DNA of 64,000 bases from Sycon ciliatum (lineage: Eukaryota > Porifera > Calcarea > Leucosolenida > Sycettidae): the NCBI RefSeq assembly GCF_964019385.1, contig NC_088645.1, forward strand, positions 36,449,303 to 36,513,302, given 5' to 3'. The notes under the pieces were generated by a model. It was not told the origin of the DNA. It saw only the letters and a program-made list of their open reading frames with translations, and did not search any database. Shown one piece after another: positions 29,551-39,882 of this stretch. The position numbers and the translations under genes were made by a program. The first letter of the stretch is position 1; every line of letters begins with the position of its first letter.

Positions 29551-30524
29551 CTTATCCGTGCGTCAAGCTGTACGTCATATTTGGGACAGTGCGTGCGTTC
29601 AGTGTGAAGAAGGATGTTCTACCTACCCTTAGTAAAAGTAACCTTATCTATTTCTTTCAATGCCGACAATGTGAAGATCGGTATGTAGGTAGAACCCTTC
29701 AGCACCTGGGCGCGCGCATTCGTCAACATGTGCCGTTAAGTTTTGTTCCGCTTGATGCGCGTGAGTGTCGTCCTCGCCGTGGTCGTCCTCCAAAATGTGC
29801 TGTCCAGTCCATCGGTGGATCTTCCTCTTCCTGTGAAGATATCACTGCATGCCCGTCCTCCTCCGCGTGTATAGCGCAGGGTCCAGCTGAGAACAGCGTG
29901 AAAGATGGTGAAAGACCGACACGTAAACCACCGAAATTGACAAAGGATCTGTCTGCGTCGGGAAGGGTTACGCGAAGCCAAGTAAAAATACGGACTGGTG
30001 AGGACGCACGTACAACGACAACGGAAGTGACAACAACAGTCAATATTCGAAAACGTGGTAGACCGCGAAAACGAACCTCAATATCGAACACCGGACAAGT
30101 TGGAGTAAGAAGATCAATAGAAATCCGCAATGGAGGAGACGTAGCTGAAAGGACACTGGGCATCGCGCACACAACGGCTAGTGTCAGAAAACGTGGAAGG
30201 CCGCGGAAAAGCAAAGAGACGGATAGTGGTGATGCCGCGAAGAGGCGAGATGACGGGACATTGGAGGAGACTACACCCAACGGAGCTAAGAATCGCACTT
30301 CGTCCATCAAGCAACATCTGTCAGCCCGTACCAATTGTCGTGAGTTGTACAGTGATAATGTGTTCTCAATATTGTCACGTGGTAGATGTGCGTTGCATCT
30401 GGCTGTGTTAGAAGCTTTGTATATCCGTAAGTTAGATCCTGAACTTTGCGTGCAAAAAGAAAATGTGTTGTCGCTACAATTGTTTGGTGTTACTCCTCGT
30501 CGAGGTGTTAACAATGTAACTTAA
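29517..30524 (+). CDS. PLE GIY-YIG segment with three AT-hooks (right arm)
   Basis: 335 codons. VKLYVIFGTVRAFSVKKDVL (16-35), NLIYFFQCRQCEDRYVGRT (42-60), LGARIRQH (64-71), AT-hooks at 85-93, 178-186 and 223-231, then SSIKQHL (262-268), catalytic-Glu motif VLEALYIRK (297-305) and PELCVQKE (308-315). About 190 residues of insert separate the Arg helix from the rest of the fold. Slightly longer at the N-terminus than the left arm. Confidence 0.82.
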   Translation: MEKDVRGIVCPSYPCVKLYVIFGTVRAFSVKKDVLPTLSKSNLIYFFQCRQCEDRYVGRTLQHLGARIRQHVPLSFVPLDARECRPRRGRPPKCAVQSIGGSSSSCEDITACPSSSACIAQGPAENSVKDGERPTRKPPKLTKDLSASGRVTRSQVKIRTGEDARTTTTEVTTTVNIRKRGRPRKRTSISNTGQVGVRRSIEIRNGGDVAERTLGIAHTTASVRKRGRPRKSKETDSGDAAKRRDDGTLEETTPNGAKNRTSSIKQHLSARTNCRELYSDNVFSILSRGRCALHLAVLEALYIRKLDPELCVQKENVLSLQLFGVTPRRGVNNVT

Positions 30525-30678
30525 TTTGCTCACTATGTTCTTGTCGCTATTATTATGTCCTTCGAGTTTTGTGTCGTGCTGAACTTGATACTTTTTTCAC
30601 CTTGTCACGAGTGTTGTTATCTCATATCTTTACGCTATATAAGTTTTAGTCTTTCCAACTTGAGCCATTCCCTGTATA

Positions 30679-30712
30679 ATCCTTGATGAGAAGGGACCGA
30701 AAACGTTCGGAT
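30679..30712 (+). ncRNA. Hammerhead-like motif
   Basis: Four-pair stem I (ATCC/GGAT), TTGATGA and GAAA boxes. Probably a degenerate relative of the 18-kb and 30.9-kb motifs. Confidence 0.45.
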
Positions 30713-30789
30713 ACTTTGACAAGTGCCTTATTTTGACTGGATGTGTGTTTGCGTGGATACTTACGACCTAACACGTACCTTCGTTATTA

Positions 30790-30792
30790 AAA

Positions 30793-30837
<45 letters not shown>
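30790..30837. repeat. (ATT)n tract
   Basis: Between the right palindrome arm and a minus-strand PLE end. Confidence 0.96.
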
Positions 30838-30839
<2 letters not shown>

Positions 30840-31135
30840 AACAGTAGTTCGGAGGCGGTGGGAAAACAGTTTCGTAATAAGCATTCGCATGCAACGACCT
30901 AAATCCACACAATTCAGTAGACATTTCTTTTCTATCAAACGTTTTCTTTCCCTTCTCTTCAGGATAGTTCAGGGAATGTTGTAAAATTGAAAACACATAA
31001 CTATAGAGAATGAAAGAAAGAAAAAGGCAACACTTCAACATAGGTGTTAAAATGACGCCTCGACGGGCGGGGAGCTTGGCCAATCTCAGACTAGCGTGAG
31101 GAAGCGAGGGAGATCGTCTCGAAAACAACCCAATG
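30838..31135 (-). mobile_element. PLE 3' end fragment
   Basis: On the minus strand its last part (CACCGCCTCCGAACTACTG) resembles the ends of the palindrome arms, and it carries a hammerhead-like motif at 30967-30932. It abuts the (ATT)n, tail to tail with the right arm. No coding part remains. Confidence 0.6.
30932..30967 (-). ncRNA. Hammerhead-like motif
   Basis: CTATC-CTGAAGA-GAAGGGAAA-GAAA-ACGTTT-GATAG. Canonical core boxes and a five-pair stem I, but stem II does not pair well. Confidence 0.5.
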
Positions 31136-31157
31136 TGAATAATAATAATTATTACTA

Positions 31158-31947
31158 CTTGGTCCGCGTCAGCAATATTTCGACAATTTGAACTTAGACT
31201 TAGGACATAAACGCGTGCACTTGAAGTGATAAAACTTGGTACGATGGACGATAAGGTATAGAATGACAACTCGCTGAGAGGAATTTATTGTCCAAGGAAG
31301 GGTTCCTACTTTTTGCGGTCCTCTTCGTCGCTGCTCTCGTCGGTGGCGACAAATATTTTTGCTCGGGATCGACTCTCTTGCTTTTGCAAGCTCATCTCTC
31401 TTCCTATCCGCTGCCTGGCTATTTTCTAAAGAGAAGTCGATCGTGACGGTCGCCTTCTCTATATGACTTCGCGTGGGCAGCACGACAGCCTGTGTGGTTC
31501 AAATCAGACGCCGTTCTTTGCAAGATTTTATTTTGAACGACGACGACGCGTACAGTACTTGCAAATCTCCACGACACGCTGGATACTCCGAGCGTTCAGC
31601 TGGAGGTAGCGGAGGGGCGATCTCAGCTTGATGAGCGATCCCTGAGGTGAGCGATCTCGGCGGTTGAGCAAAATGGAGCTGATTCCGAGTAGCCAATTAC
31701 TTTCTTGTGGCTTGCGCTGCTCTCGCCTGCACAGCGTAAAACGATAATCTATTTTGATGCGGCGCTGTATCAATCAGAATTGCACACCTGTCGCTCTCGA
31801 AATCCACTCGAACTCTAGCTAGACCTTTCAGGTACTAGAAACCTAACTTGCTAACCAAAATTGGGATAAAATGGGCTGCCAAGTAAGCATTGGCGACTTA
31901 TAAACAAAGCTGAAAGAGAAGCGACAATATCGCTGACGCAGGCCAAG
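31158..31947. mobile_element. About 790-bp TIR element (copy A)
   Basis: Ends CTTGGTCCGCGTCAGC and GCTGACGCAGGCCAAG, flanked by TA. It is the reverse complement of the element at 33298-34093. An internal open frame shared by both copies (DYRFTLCRREQRKPQESN) is not recognised. Non-autonomous. Confidence 0.82.
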
Positions 31948-32253
31948 TATGGTTGCTTTCATTTCAGACATTCCGCTCGAGTCTAAGGACTCTCCAGTCT
32001 CCTACTATACTGTGGTAAAGAAATGGAAGAGGCCAGTTGTTTTTTGTGCGTGCCTTGGTTCCTATCGTGTGCAGAACGTTGAATTACAACACCTGGCAAA
32101 CCAGCATACTGCATTGTGTAATCCATAACCGGTGCACTGCAGCTAGTCATTTTGGCAATTCATCATTTGTAGTCAATTCCTCGTTCAAATTCAATAAAAA
32201 AAGACGAAGTTGGGACTGAAGACGTGGCCAGGGCATGTGTGGAAAGAACGTAC

Positions 32254-32376
32254 CTGTACAGGAAAATCCATCTCCAGTAAATCCAGGCTTGCAAACACAT
32301 GAGAATGTCCCATTCTCATTAGTACAGGGAGCATCAATGCTGCACGTCAAATTACGTTCTTCGCATTCATCAAGTT
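32254..32376 (-). CDS. EGF-like exon
   Basis: A 123-bp phase 1/1 exon. The acceptor CTGTCCAG follows a C-rich tract (32383-32397 reads as poly-G on the plus strand) and the donor is GTACGT. The product is ELDECEERNLTC, then APCTNENGTFSCVCKPGF and GDGFSCTG, with six cysteines and the calcium-binding pattern. It is more diverged from the other EGF exons, which resemble one another. Confidence 0.85.
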
Positions 32377-32439
32377 CTGGACAGGGGGGGGGGGGGGTGG
32401 AAACACCAAGGTATAAAGCTATGAACAACAATGTCTTAT

Positions 32440-32530
32440 TGTGGAGAGAGAGAGAGAGACACAGATGGAGAGTGAGAGAGAGAGATAGATAGGGAGAGAG
32501 AGATAGATTGAGAGAGAGAGAGAGTAAAAT
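32440..32530. repeat. GA/GATA-rich microsatellite
   Basis: Imperfect GAGAGA and GATAGATA runs in the intron; the rest of 32530-32812 shows nothing recognisable. Confidence 0.85.
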
Positions 32531-32812
32531 ACATTTATAAAGACAGGTAAGTCTAACAAATGAGGACTGAGACCTCTACAACAGGGTTTTTACACCTAAA
32601 AGCAGGTGCATGATTTAACAAGTAGGTTGTCAGTCTAGATTTTATGCGCAGATGGAGAAAAATGCGCAGAATTTTTGTAATGAGATGAAAAGCAGAAATA
32701 ATAAGAAAAGATGAAATGAAAGCCTGCTCACAACCCCACCCAGCCTTGCGAACTGGGTATGGTGGATAAAGAACCCTGTTCAACGCTCGAGCAAGCGCTC
32801 TCCACTCAAGGT

Positions 32813-32991
32813 TATTATGGTTCACACAATACTCAATACTCAACAGAGGACATTCATGGTAATCACTTTCAGAAAAAAAAACAAGAAGAAGAACGACAAC
32901 CAAAGAACAAGCACAGAAACTATGCATGCACGCACTGTACGCAGCACGTGCGAAGTCAATAAATAATGACTTCCAAAGTACAGATACCACA
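32813..32991 (-). repeat. 3' LTR of the gypsy element
   Basis: About 179 bp, starting TGTGGTATCTG on the minus strand. A purine-rich GGTGGAGGGA lies just before it, a likely polypurine tract. Confidence 0.88.
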
Positions 32992-33076
32992 TCCCTCCAC
33001 CATTAGATAAAGCTACTGGGAAGAGACTAAAGAAAGGTTCGTAATAGAACAGTATGAAATGGTGTGCCACCGGCTA

Positions 33077-33277
33077 CTACAGATCAAGACGTTTAGGCGC
33101 AGTAGACACACGAGTAGAGCGTCGCAGAACAACAGCGGGAGAACTAGAAGCAACAGAACTAGCAGGACTCATAGAAACTGCAGGTACAGGAGACAGTGCA
33201 GAAGAAGGTGCTGCAGGAGTAGGCTTGAGTACAGAATCAGAAACTGAAGTGGCAGTAGCAGAATGACTAGTCGGCAA
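33077..33277 (-). pseudogene. C-terminal tail of the gypsy polyprotein
   Basis: Ser/Pro/Ala-rich stretch ending VVLRRSTRVSTAPKRLDL, the usual basic end of gypsy integrases. Confidence 0.6.
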
Positions 33278-33297
33278 AGACAGACTACTTGGTCCGC

Positions 33298-34093
33298 GTC
33301 AGCGATATTGTCGCTTATCTTTCAGCTTTGTTTATATGTCGCCAAAGTTCACTTGGCAGCCCATTTCATCCCAATTCTTGGTAAGTAAGTTAGTTTACTA
33401 GTACCTGAAAGGTCTAGCTACAGTTCGAGTGGATTTCGAGAGCGACGGGTGGGTGATTCTGATTGATACAGCGCCGCATCAAAATAGATTATCTTGTTAC
33501 GCTGTGCAGGCAAGAGCAGCGCAAGCCACAAGAAAGTAATCGGCTACTCGGAATCAGCTCTATTTTGCTGAACGGCCGAGATCGCTCACCTCAGGGATCG
33601 CTCGTCAAGCTGAGATCTCAGCTCCCTTACCTCCAACTCAACGCTCGGAGTATCCAGCGCATCGTGGAGATTTGCAAGTACTGTACGCGTCGTCGTCGTC
33701 GTTCAAAATAAAATCTTGCAAAGAACGACGTCTGATTTGAACCACACAGGCTGTCGTACTGCCCACGCGAAGTCCTATAGAGAAGGCGACCATCACGATC
33801 GACTTCTGTTTAGATAATAGCCAGGCAGCGGAGAGGTAGAGAGATGAGCTTGCAAAAGCAAGATAGTCGATCCCGAGCAAAAATATTTGTCGCCAGCGTC
33901 GAGAGCAGCGACGAGGAGGACCGAAAAAAGTAGGAACCCTTCCTTGGACAATAAATTCCTTACAGCTAGTTGTCATTCTATACCTTACCGTCCATCGTAC
34001 CAAGTTTTATCACTTCAAGTGCACGCGTTCATGTCCAAAGTCTAAGTTCAAATTGTCGAAAGATAAGCGACAATATTGCTGACGCGGACCAAG
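33298..34093. mobile_element. About 796-bp TIR element (copy B) inside the gypsy element
   Basis: CTTGGTCCGCGTCAGC ... GCTGACGCGGACCAAG with TA on both sides (33296-33297, 34094-34095). Inverted relative to copy A at 31158. It inserted into the integrase end of the gypsy element, so it is younger than that element. Confidence 0.87.
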
Positions 34094-35839
34094 TAGGAGA
34101 TTTAGAATAAGAAAATGACTGTTCATGGCGGACTGGAGCTGATGTAGAAGATTCCGGTGAACTGTCGACTAGCATGCGCGGACGAACATGGTCAGCATGC
34201 CGTTTCCACAGACGACCGTCATCTAGACGCACCTTTAAGGTCAATGGACCACAGCGTTCTTCGAGAACACCAGGGAGCCACTTCGGGGACGAGGTGAAGT
34301 TCATCACCCAAACTGCATCACCGCACAGGAACTCGGATGCCGATGGCGAACGACCACCGCACATGCTGGTTTGCTTGGATTCTACATGTGCACCGATATC
34401 AGGAAACACGAGGTCAAGGCAAGAGCGAGGCTTCCGCTGAGACCAAAGGAGCTGGAAGGGTGTCTGGCCCGTCGTCGAATGCGGCGTACGGCGATACATA
34501 AACAGGAACTTGTGCAGCCGTGACTCTAAGTCACCAGAGGCGAGCTTGCGAATGCCGCTCTTGACTGTCTGCACAGCTCTCTCAGCAAGACCATTACTGG
34601 CAGGATGGTATGGTGAAACACGAGTATGCTTGATACCATTGGACTGGCAATAGGCAGCGAATTCAGAGCTACTGAAAGCAGCACCGTTGTCTGTCACAAG
34701 ACATGACGGCAGTCCAAGACAGCAAATGACTGGTGAAGCTTACGAATGGTAATAGCCGATGTCGCTCCAGACGTGACATGTCCTTCAATGTACTTGCTGT
34801 GGCTATCTACCAGGATCAAGAGCATCTTGCCATCAATAGGGCCAGCGTAATCCATGTGGACGCGAGACCATGGCCGACCTGGCCATTCCCACGGATGAAC
34901 AGAGCTGGGGTTGGGCGACTTCTGAGCATCCTGACATGATGAACAGCTTCGGACTGTGTGTTCAATCTCTGTGTCGAGGGATGGCCACCAGAAATAGCTG
35001 CGGGCCAGCGCTTTCATCTTCGTGATGCCTGGGTGTCCATCGTGCAGCTGCTGCAGTAACGCCTCTCTGCCAGGAGCGGGAATGACGACACGTGAGCCAA
35101 CCAGAACACATCCGGCTTGGACGGAAAACTCATCGCGTCGACGGCAGTAAATTTGCAGGTCATCCGGTACGTTCTGCGGCCAACCTTCCACGACAAACTT
35201 GTGGACTAATGACAGAACCGGATCTCGGCTTGTCCACTTGGATACTTTTGCGGCTGTCACAGGCGAGGAATTGAGTACGTCAATGGACAGTACAACTTCA
35301 GCAGGTGTTGGAGGCTCGAGCTCAGGGCCATCAGCAGGACGAGGCAGTCGGCTCAATCCATCTGCATTGCCGTTGGCTTGACCCGGCTTGTACTGTAAAC
35401 TGTACTCATAGCTCGACAGCAACAATGACCAGCGTTGTAGACGGCCGCTAGATAGGGGTGGTGTTGGTTTGTCAGGAGCGAACAACCCAAGCAGCGGCTT
35501 ATGGTCGGTCTGTAAGGCGAATGAGCGACCATAGATGTACTTGTGAAACCGTTTGACTGTGAACACGAGAGCAAGTCCTTCACGGTCCAGTTGAGAAAAA
35601 TTCTTCTCTGCTGATGACAGGGTTCGGGATGCGACGGGACGCTCAGTACCATCATGCATGGAGTGCGACAATACAGCAGCGACACCATAGGGTGAAGCAT
35701 CACAAGACACTACGATCGGAAGTGACGGATTGTAGTGTGTTCGAGCCGGTTCAGACGACAGCAGCGACTTGCCCTTGTCAAACGCTTTCTGCTGCCGTTG
35801 GGACCACTGCCAAGACGTGGCAGACAGTAACTCGTACAA
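34094..35839 (-). pseudogene. RNase H and integrase region of the gypsy element
   Basis: RNase H with VVSCDASPYGVAAVLSH and FALQTDHKPLLGLF; the integrase zinc finger (HDGHPGITKMKALARSYFWW, CSSCQDAQK); the catalytic core start VHMDYAGPIDG; TDNGAAFSS and SNGLAERAVQTVKSG. Broken. Confidence 0.85.
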
Positions 35840-36065
35840 CTGCGCGAGAATGGAGCTGAGGTTCTTGACAAAACTATGGTAATACAGGTCGTACCCCGTT
35901 AATACGAGTCCTGTTAGTACATAAACCCCGTTAGTACATAAACCCCGTTAGTACATAAACCCCGGTAGTACATAAGAAATCTCAAGTCCCGGAAGAAACG
36001 TGGTCACTTCCATACAAATTTTGTCGGTTAGTACATAATTCGTTAGTACATAAACCCCGTTAGTA

Positions 36066-36786
36066 CAGTTGCGCTCAGTGAAATCCGGCCCGAAGTGCAT
36101 AACTGGCGCCCAGTACTGATGCGACCCTTGACGCCCTCAAAGTTATACAAGTGCTAGTGTGCGCGTGTGCCGTATGAACTGTGCATGTGCTGTACTCATA
36201 CGCATGCATGCTTACACCAAAGTGTAAAAAACCGCGCCAAACAAAGACAAGTGTAACATTCATTTCAGTTCAGCACAAGTAAAGAAGACGGAGATCGTTT
36301 CGAAGCAGTTTATTTCATACACAGAACAGCAGGGCTGCAATATTATTTTTGTGTGGCCACCGTCAGCTTCGATTAGGGCTTCAACACGACGTGACATTGA
36401 CTCCACGTATGGAGAAACCGTGTCAGGACCCAACGAGTCCCACTCCAGGTGCAGTGCCTGCACCAGCTGGTCAGCATTCTCGCAGCGATGTGGAATTATT
36501 CTCTTCTTGAGAAGAGCCCACACATTCTCGATTGGATTCATGTCCGGCGAGCATTGAGGTTGAAACAGGATGTTGGGTACTCCGCTATCGAGAAGATCCC
36601 TGCTGTGCTTGAGTGAAGTGAATGAAAGAAATTTTGAACTTTTTTTAGCATGCAACACGTGCACTCCGAACTTTTGCACGAGGTGCGTACAGTTAGTTCA
36701 TACACACAAATCGCCAGTGATGTAATAGGAGCTGGCTTCGCGGCGCCGGCTTTGCACTTCGGGCCGGATTTCACTAAGCGCAACTG
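36066..36786 (-). mobile_element. Internally deleted Tc1/mariner element
   Basis: TIRs of about 45 bp (CAGTTGCGCTCAGTGAAATC at the left, inverted at the right) with TA duplications (36064-36065, 36787-36788). At 721 bp it is about half the usual length. The minus strand keeps the C-terminal transposase part. Confidence 0.9.
36260..36679 (-). pseudogene. Tc1/mariner transposase C-terminal fragment
   Basis: Contains FQPQCSPDMNPIENVWALLK, the hallmark around the third catalytic acidic residue of Tc1-type transposases, and LEWDSLGPDTVSPYVESMSR. The N-terminal DNA-binding and first catalytic parts are missing. Confidence 0.85.
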
Positions 36787-37166
36787 TACATAACATTTCT
36801 CCGTACCCGCATGCCACCTACCTCAATAGTACATAATTTGTTTGTCTTTTGGCCATCCAGTGGAGGCACGTCGTGTTCTAGTTTCTACTTGTGGACGCAA
36901 TTACATGTAGCTCTGAAATCAGAGCGCACATCACAAATCGACAAAGCTCTGTTTTTTTTACGAGTGACTGTACAGGCGCGGCTGGGCATGTATCATGTAA
37001 ACTGTAGAATCTTCGCTGACTCGACTGTGACCGTTATAACATAATTTTTCTGTTATATCGAGGGAATCAAAATATCTCGCTCCCTAGTCATGGCAGCAAG
37101 AAACACTCAGAAAATTTGAAAAAAGTGAAAAATTCTAGTATACAAGCAAGTTATGCACACTTTCGT

Positions 37167-38761
37167 TTAGTACATAAGCCCCGTTAATACATAAGATTTG
37201 TCAAGTCCCAGACCCAGAAAACTGGAGCTGAGGTTCTTGACAAAGCTATGGTAATAGTTAATCAGACCCGGAAAACTTCTCATATCAGACACATTGCGTG
37301 GACGGGGAGCTGCGACCAGATCCTGGATCTTCTCGGTTGAAGGACGAATGCCCGTGGCGTCAATGACATGTCCGAGGAACACTATGGACTTGGTCGCGAC
37401 AAGACATTTGTCACGATTCAGCTTCAGACCAGCAGAGGCCAAACGATCAAGCACTACACGGAGGTTCTTGTCATGCTCTTCTTGAGTGCTACCTGAGACC
37501 ACGATGCCGTCAAGGTACACGACCACGAACGGTAGACCAGCTAGTATCTGTTCCATGGTGCGCTGAAATATTGCTGGTGCGGCAGATACACCAAACGGCA
37601 GGCGATTGTATACATATAGTCCCTTGGAAGTGTTGATAGTCGTGAGCAGCTTGGATTCGTCATCCAGTGAAAGCTGCTGATATGCATGCTGGAGATCCAG
37701 CTGCGAGAAGAACTTTCCGTTTGACAGCTTCTGGTACAGATCCTCGGTGTTGGGTAGCGGGTACTGATTGACTTTAGCGGACTGGTTTACGGTACACTTG
37801 TAGTCGCCACAAATACGAATGTTGCTGTTTCAGGGGCGTAGCAGCTGCTCCGGCCGGTCCGGCTTTGGCCGGACCACTTTTTCGCCCGACCACGACCACC
37901 ATAGTAAAACAATGCCAAAAGTGCCCAGAATGCAGACTTTTGCACCCTAAATTCCCAAAAATCCCGCGGGCGAGACCCCCCCCCCCCCTGGCGGGACCAT
38001 CGCCAATGGCGGTGCTACGCGCCTGCGTTTCTCTTCATGACTGGGATGATAGGTGCTGCCCAGTCCGAGAATTCCACTGGACTGATGATTCCGGATTCCG
38101 CCAGGCGCGTCAGCTCGGCTTCCACAGCAGACTGTAACGCGTACGGCACTGAACGGGCTTGGATAAATCGAGGCTTGGCGTTCTGCACTACTGACAATCG
38201 GACCTTGCCATTCTGCCATGTGCCTATACCAGGCTTGCACAAAGACGGATACTCGGAAAGAACGTTGTGGTCTCGAGTGTCGTTGAACACAAAGTTCCAG
38301 TTCAGGCGTAGTAGCTCCAGACAATCACGACCAAGCAGGTTGGGGAAACCACCTTTCACCACGTGAATGGGAACTTCGGCAGACTGACGCGATCCATGTG
38401 TCACACGCGCCACAAACCGACCTTGGACTGGCAGAATCTTGCCATTGTACGTACGCAGCTTCAAGAGATTGTCAGTCTCCAGTTCAATATTAGACTTAGA
38501 TGACAGACGGCGGTACTCAGTATCATTGATGATAGTTACGGCGGCACCCGTGTCAATTTTGAATACGGTTGGAACGATGTCAATGCGCAAGGTACACATA
38601 TACGGATCAATGTGTGCACTTGGGGCAGTAGGAGTGTCTGGAACATCTGATGCTCCAGCCGATGTATGAAACAACGAGTACTCATCAGGTGGTGCAACTG
38701 TACTGCTGCTAGTTTTCATACTACTGGTACTTGCAGACTGTTCACCAGAAACACGATTCAC
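37167..38761 (-). pseudogene. Protease and reverse transcriptase region of the gypsy element
   Basis: Protease signature FKIDTGAAVTII, the RT entry SGIISPVEFSDWAAPIIPV, the catalytic region VVVYLDGIVV and the conserved FLGHVI block. A hAT-like MITE sits inside. Broken. Confidence 0.82.
37831..38025. mobile_element. hAT-like MITE inside gypsy RT
   Basis: Ends CAGGGGCGTAGC and GCTACGCGCCTG, a common hAT TIR, 195 bp. Flanks GCTGTTTC and GCGTTTCT may be a worn 8-bp duplication. Interior is GC-rich with a poly-C run. Confidence 0.75.
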
Positions 38762-39558
38762 TGACGAACGACAGACACTGGCGAAATGATTGTTTTTATT
38801 GCACTTACGGCAGGACTTGCCCCATGCTGGGCACTGCTCTCGGTTTGCATGCCAGGCACAACCACAGACACCACAGCGACGGGATTTACTGTGAGTGCCA
38901 CTGGCGCTGGAGCTTGCAGCTGACTTGCTGCTGGCATACGTTGGCCTTGGTTTTTGGAGGACGAATGCTCCACTTTGTGCATTGTCGATTCCTTGCTGAA
39001 ACTGGCGCTGGTAAAGCTGCTGATGCCTGTCATTGCCGCCACGGATGACGGTGTCGCCTCGACAGAGCGCGCGTATGTCAATAGATCCATCAGGGCAATA
39101 CTGCTCTCCATAAAGGCCTTTTCTCTCACTTTCGAGAGGACGCAGTGCTGTACGACTTGAGATTTAATCTCAGAGTCGACATTGGAGAAACTGCAGTGCT
39201 AGGCCAGCCTACGTAGCCTAGAAACATAGCTGTCGATCGATTCAGCTGCTGCTTGCTTCTCTCGCCTGAACAAATAAATTTCATACTCCACGTTGCGCTT
39301 CGGCATAAATTGGACCAGCAAGGCATCTTTTAGCTCCTTGTACGTTCCAGTCTGGCTATCATCTAAAGTCAAATACAGGTCAAAGACATCCTCTCCTCCG
39401 ACATGCAGGAGCTGAGCCTTCTGGCGGGCGTCCTCAGTGACTTGGGCTGCTATCGAATAATTATCAAATCTGGCAACCCATCTCTCCCAACGGAGGCCAA
39501 TGGATTCCGCCGGTTGGAGAGAAAATGGAGCCAATGACTTCATCGCTACAGAATCCAT
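38762..39558 (-). pseudogene. gag-like region of the gypsy element
   Basis: Starts MDSVAMKSLAPFSLQPAES and contains WERWVARFDNY and FMPKRNVEYEIYLFRR, the gag core pattern of Ty3/gypsy. The downstream part encodes a Cys/His-type knuckle region. Broken. Confidence 0.75.
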
Positions 39559-39598
39559 CCTAGCATCCTAGACAAAACACTTGACTTCGTCGCCAAAA

Positions 39599-39769
39599 TA
39601 TTATGGTTCACGCAATACTCAATACTCAACAGAGGACATTCATGGTAATCACTTTCAGAACGAAACAAGAAGAAGAACGACAACCAAAGAACAAACACAG
39701 AAACTATGCATGCACGCACTGTACGCAGCACGTGCGAAGTCAATAAAATTCCAAAGTACAGATACCACA
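39599..39769 (-). repeat. 5' LTR of the gypsy element
   Basis: About 171 bp, near-identical to 32813-32991. No clear flanking duplication was found. Confidence 0.88.
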
Positions 39770-39882
39770 TCGTTCACAGCAACGGATAGGAACTCATATG
39801 GGGAAATTATAGAAAAGAAATAATGAGATAAAGAGAATAAATTTCAACGCACCTCAATAAACGGAGCCCCACATACAGTACC

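Larger units (their letters stand above)
28329..30789. repeat. Large palindrome: 1182-bp arms, 97-bp spacer
   Basis: Arms 28329-29510 and 29608-30789 are reverse complements. Every pair of mirrored open frames has coordinates summing to 59118 and the mirrored frames have identical translations, so there are no indels and little or no divergence over the coding part. Each arm is a 5'-truncated PLE (GIY-YIG, AT-hook insert, 3' UTR, hammerhead), head to head, with ATT tracts outside both ends. Confidence 0.93.
35885..37222. mobile_element. Composite insertion in the gypsy element
   Basis: Flanked by 34-bp direct repeats (35851-35884 and 37223-37256) of gypsy sequence. The left end reads CAGGTCGTACCCCGTTAATA, in the style of the pogo-like TIRs here, followed by several GTTAGTACATAAACCCC units. 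The right end carries the same unit in direct, not inverted, orientation. A Tc1-like element is nested at 36066-36786. The 34-bp flanks are too long for a normal TA-targeting element. Confidence 0.6.
32813..39769 (-). mobile_element. Ty3/gypsy LTR retrotransposon (fossil)
   Basis: LTRs at 39599-39769 (5') and 32813-32991 (3'). After the 5' LTR comes TGGCGACGAAGTC, a primer-binding-site-like start. Order on the minus strand is gag, protease, RT, RNase H, integrase, C-terminal tail, the Ty3/gypsy order. LTRs differ at only a few positions (roughly 2% plus small indels), so it is fairly young. It is broken: three DNA-element insertions (33298-34093, 35885-37222, 37831-38025) and a handful of coding breaks. 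Confidence 0.92.

Noticed and set aside
33077-33266. Acidic plus-strand frame opposite the gypsy tail
   Set aside because: Shadow of the minus-strand gypsy C-terminus, which ends in a recognisable basic motif.
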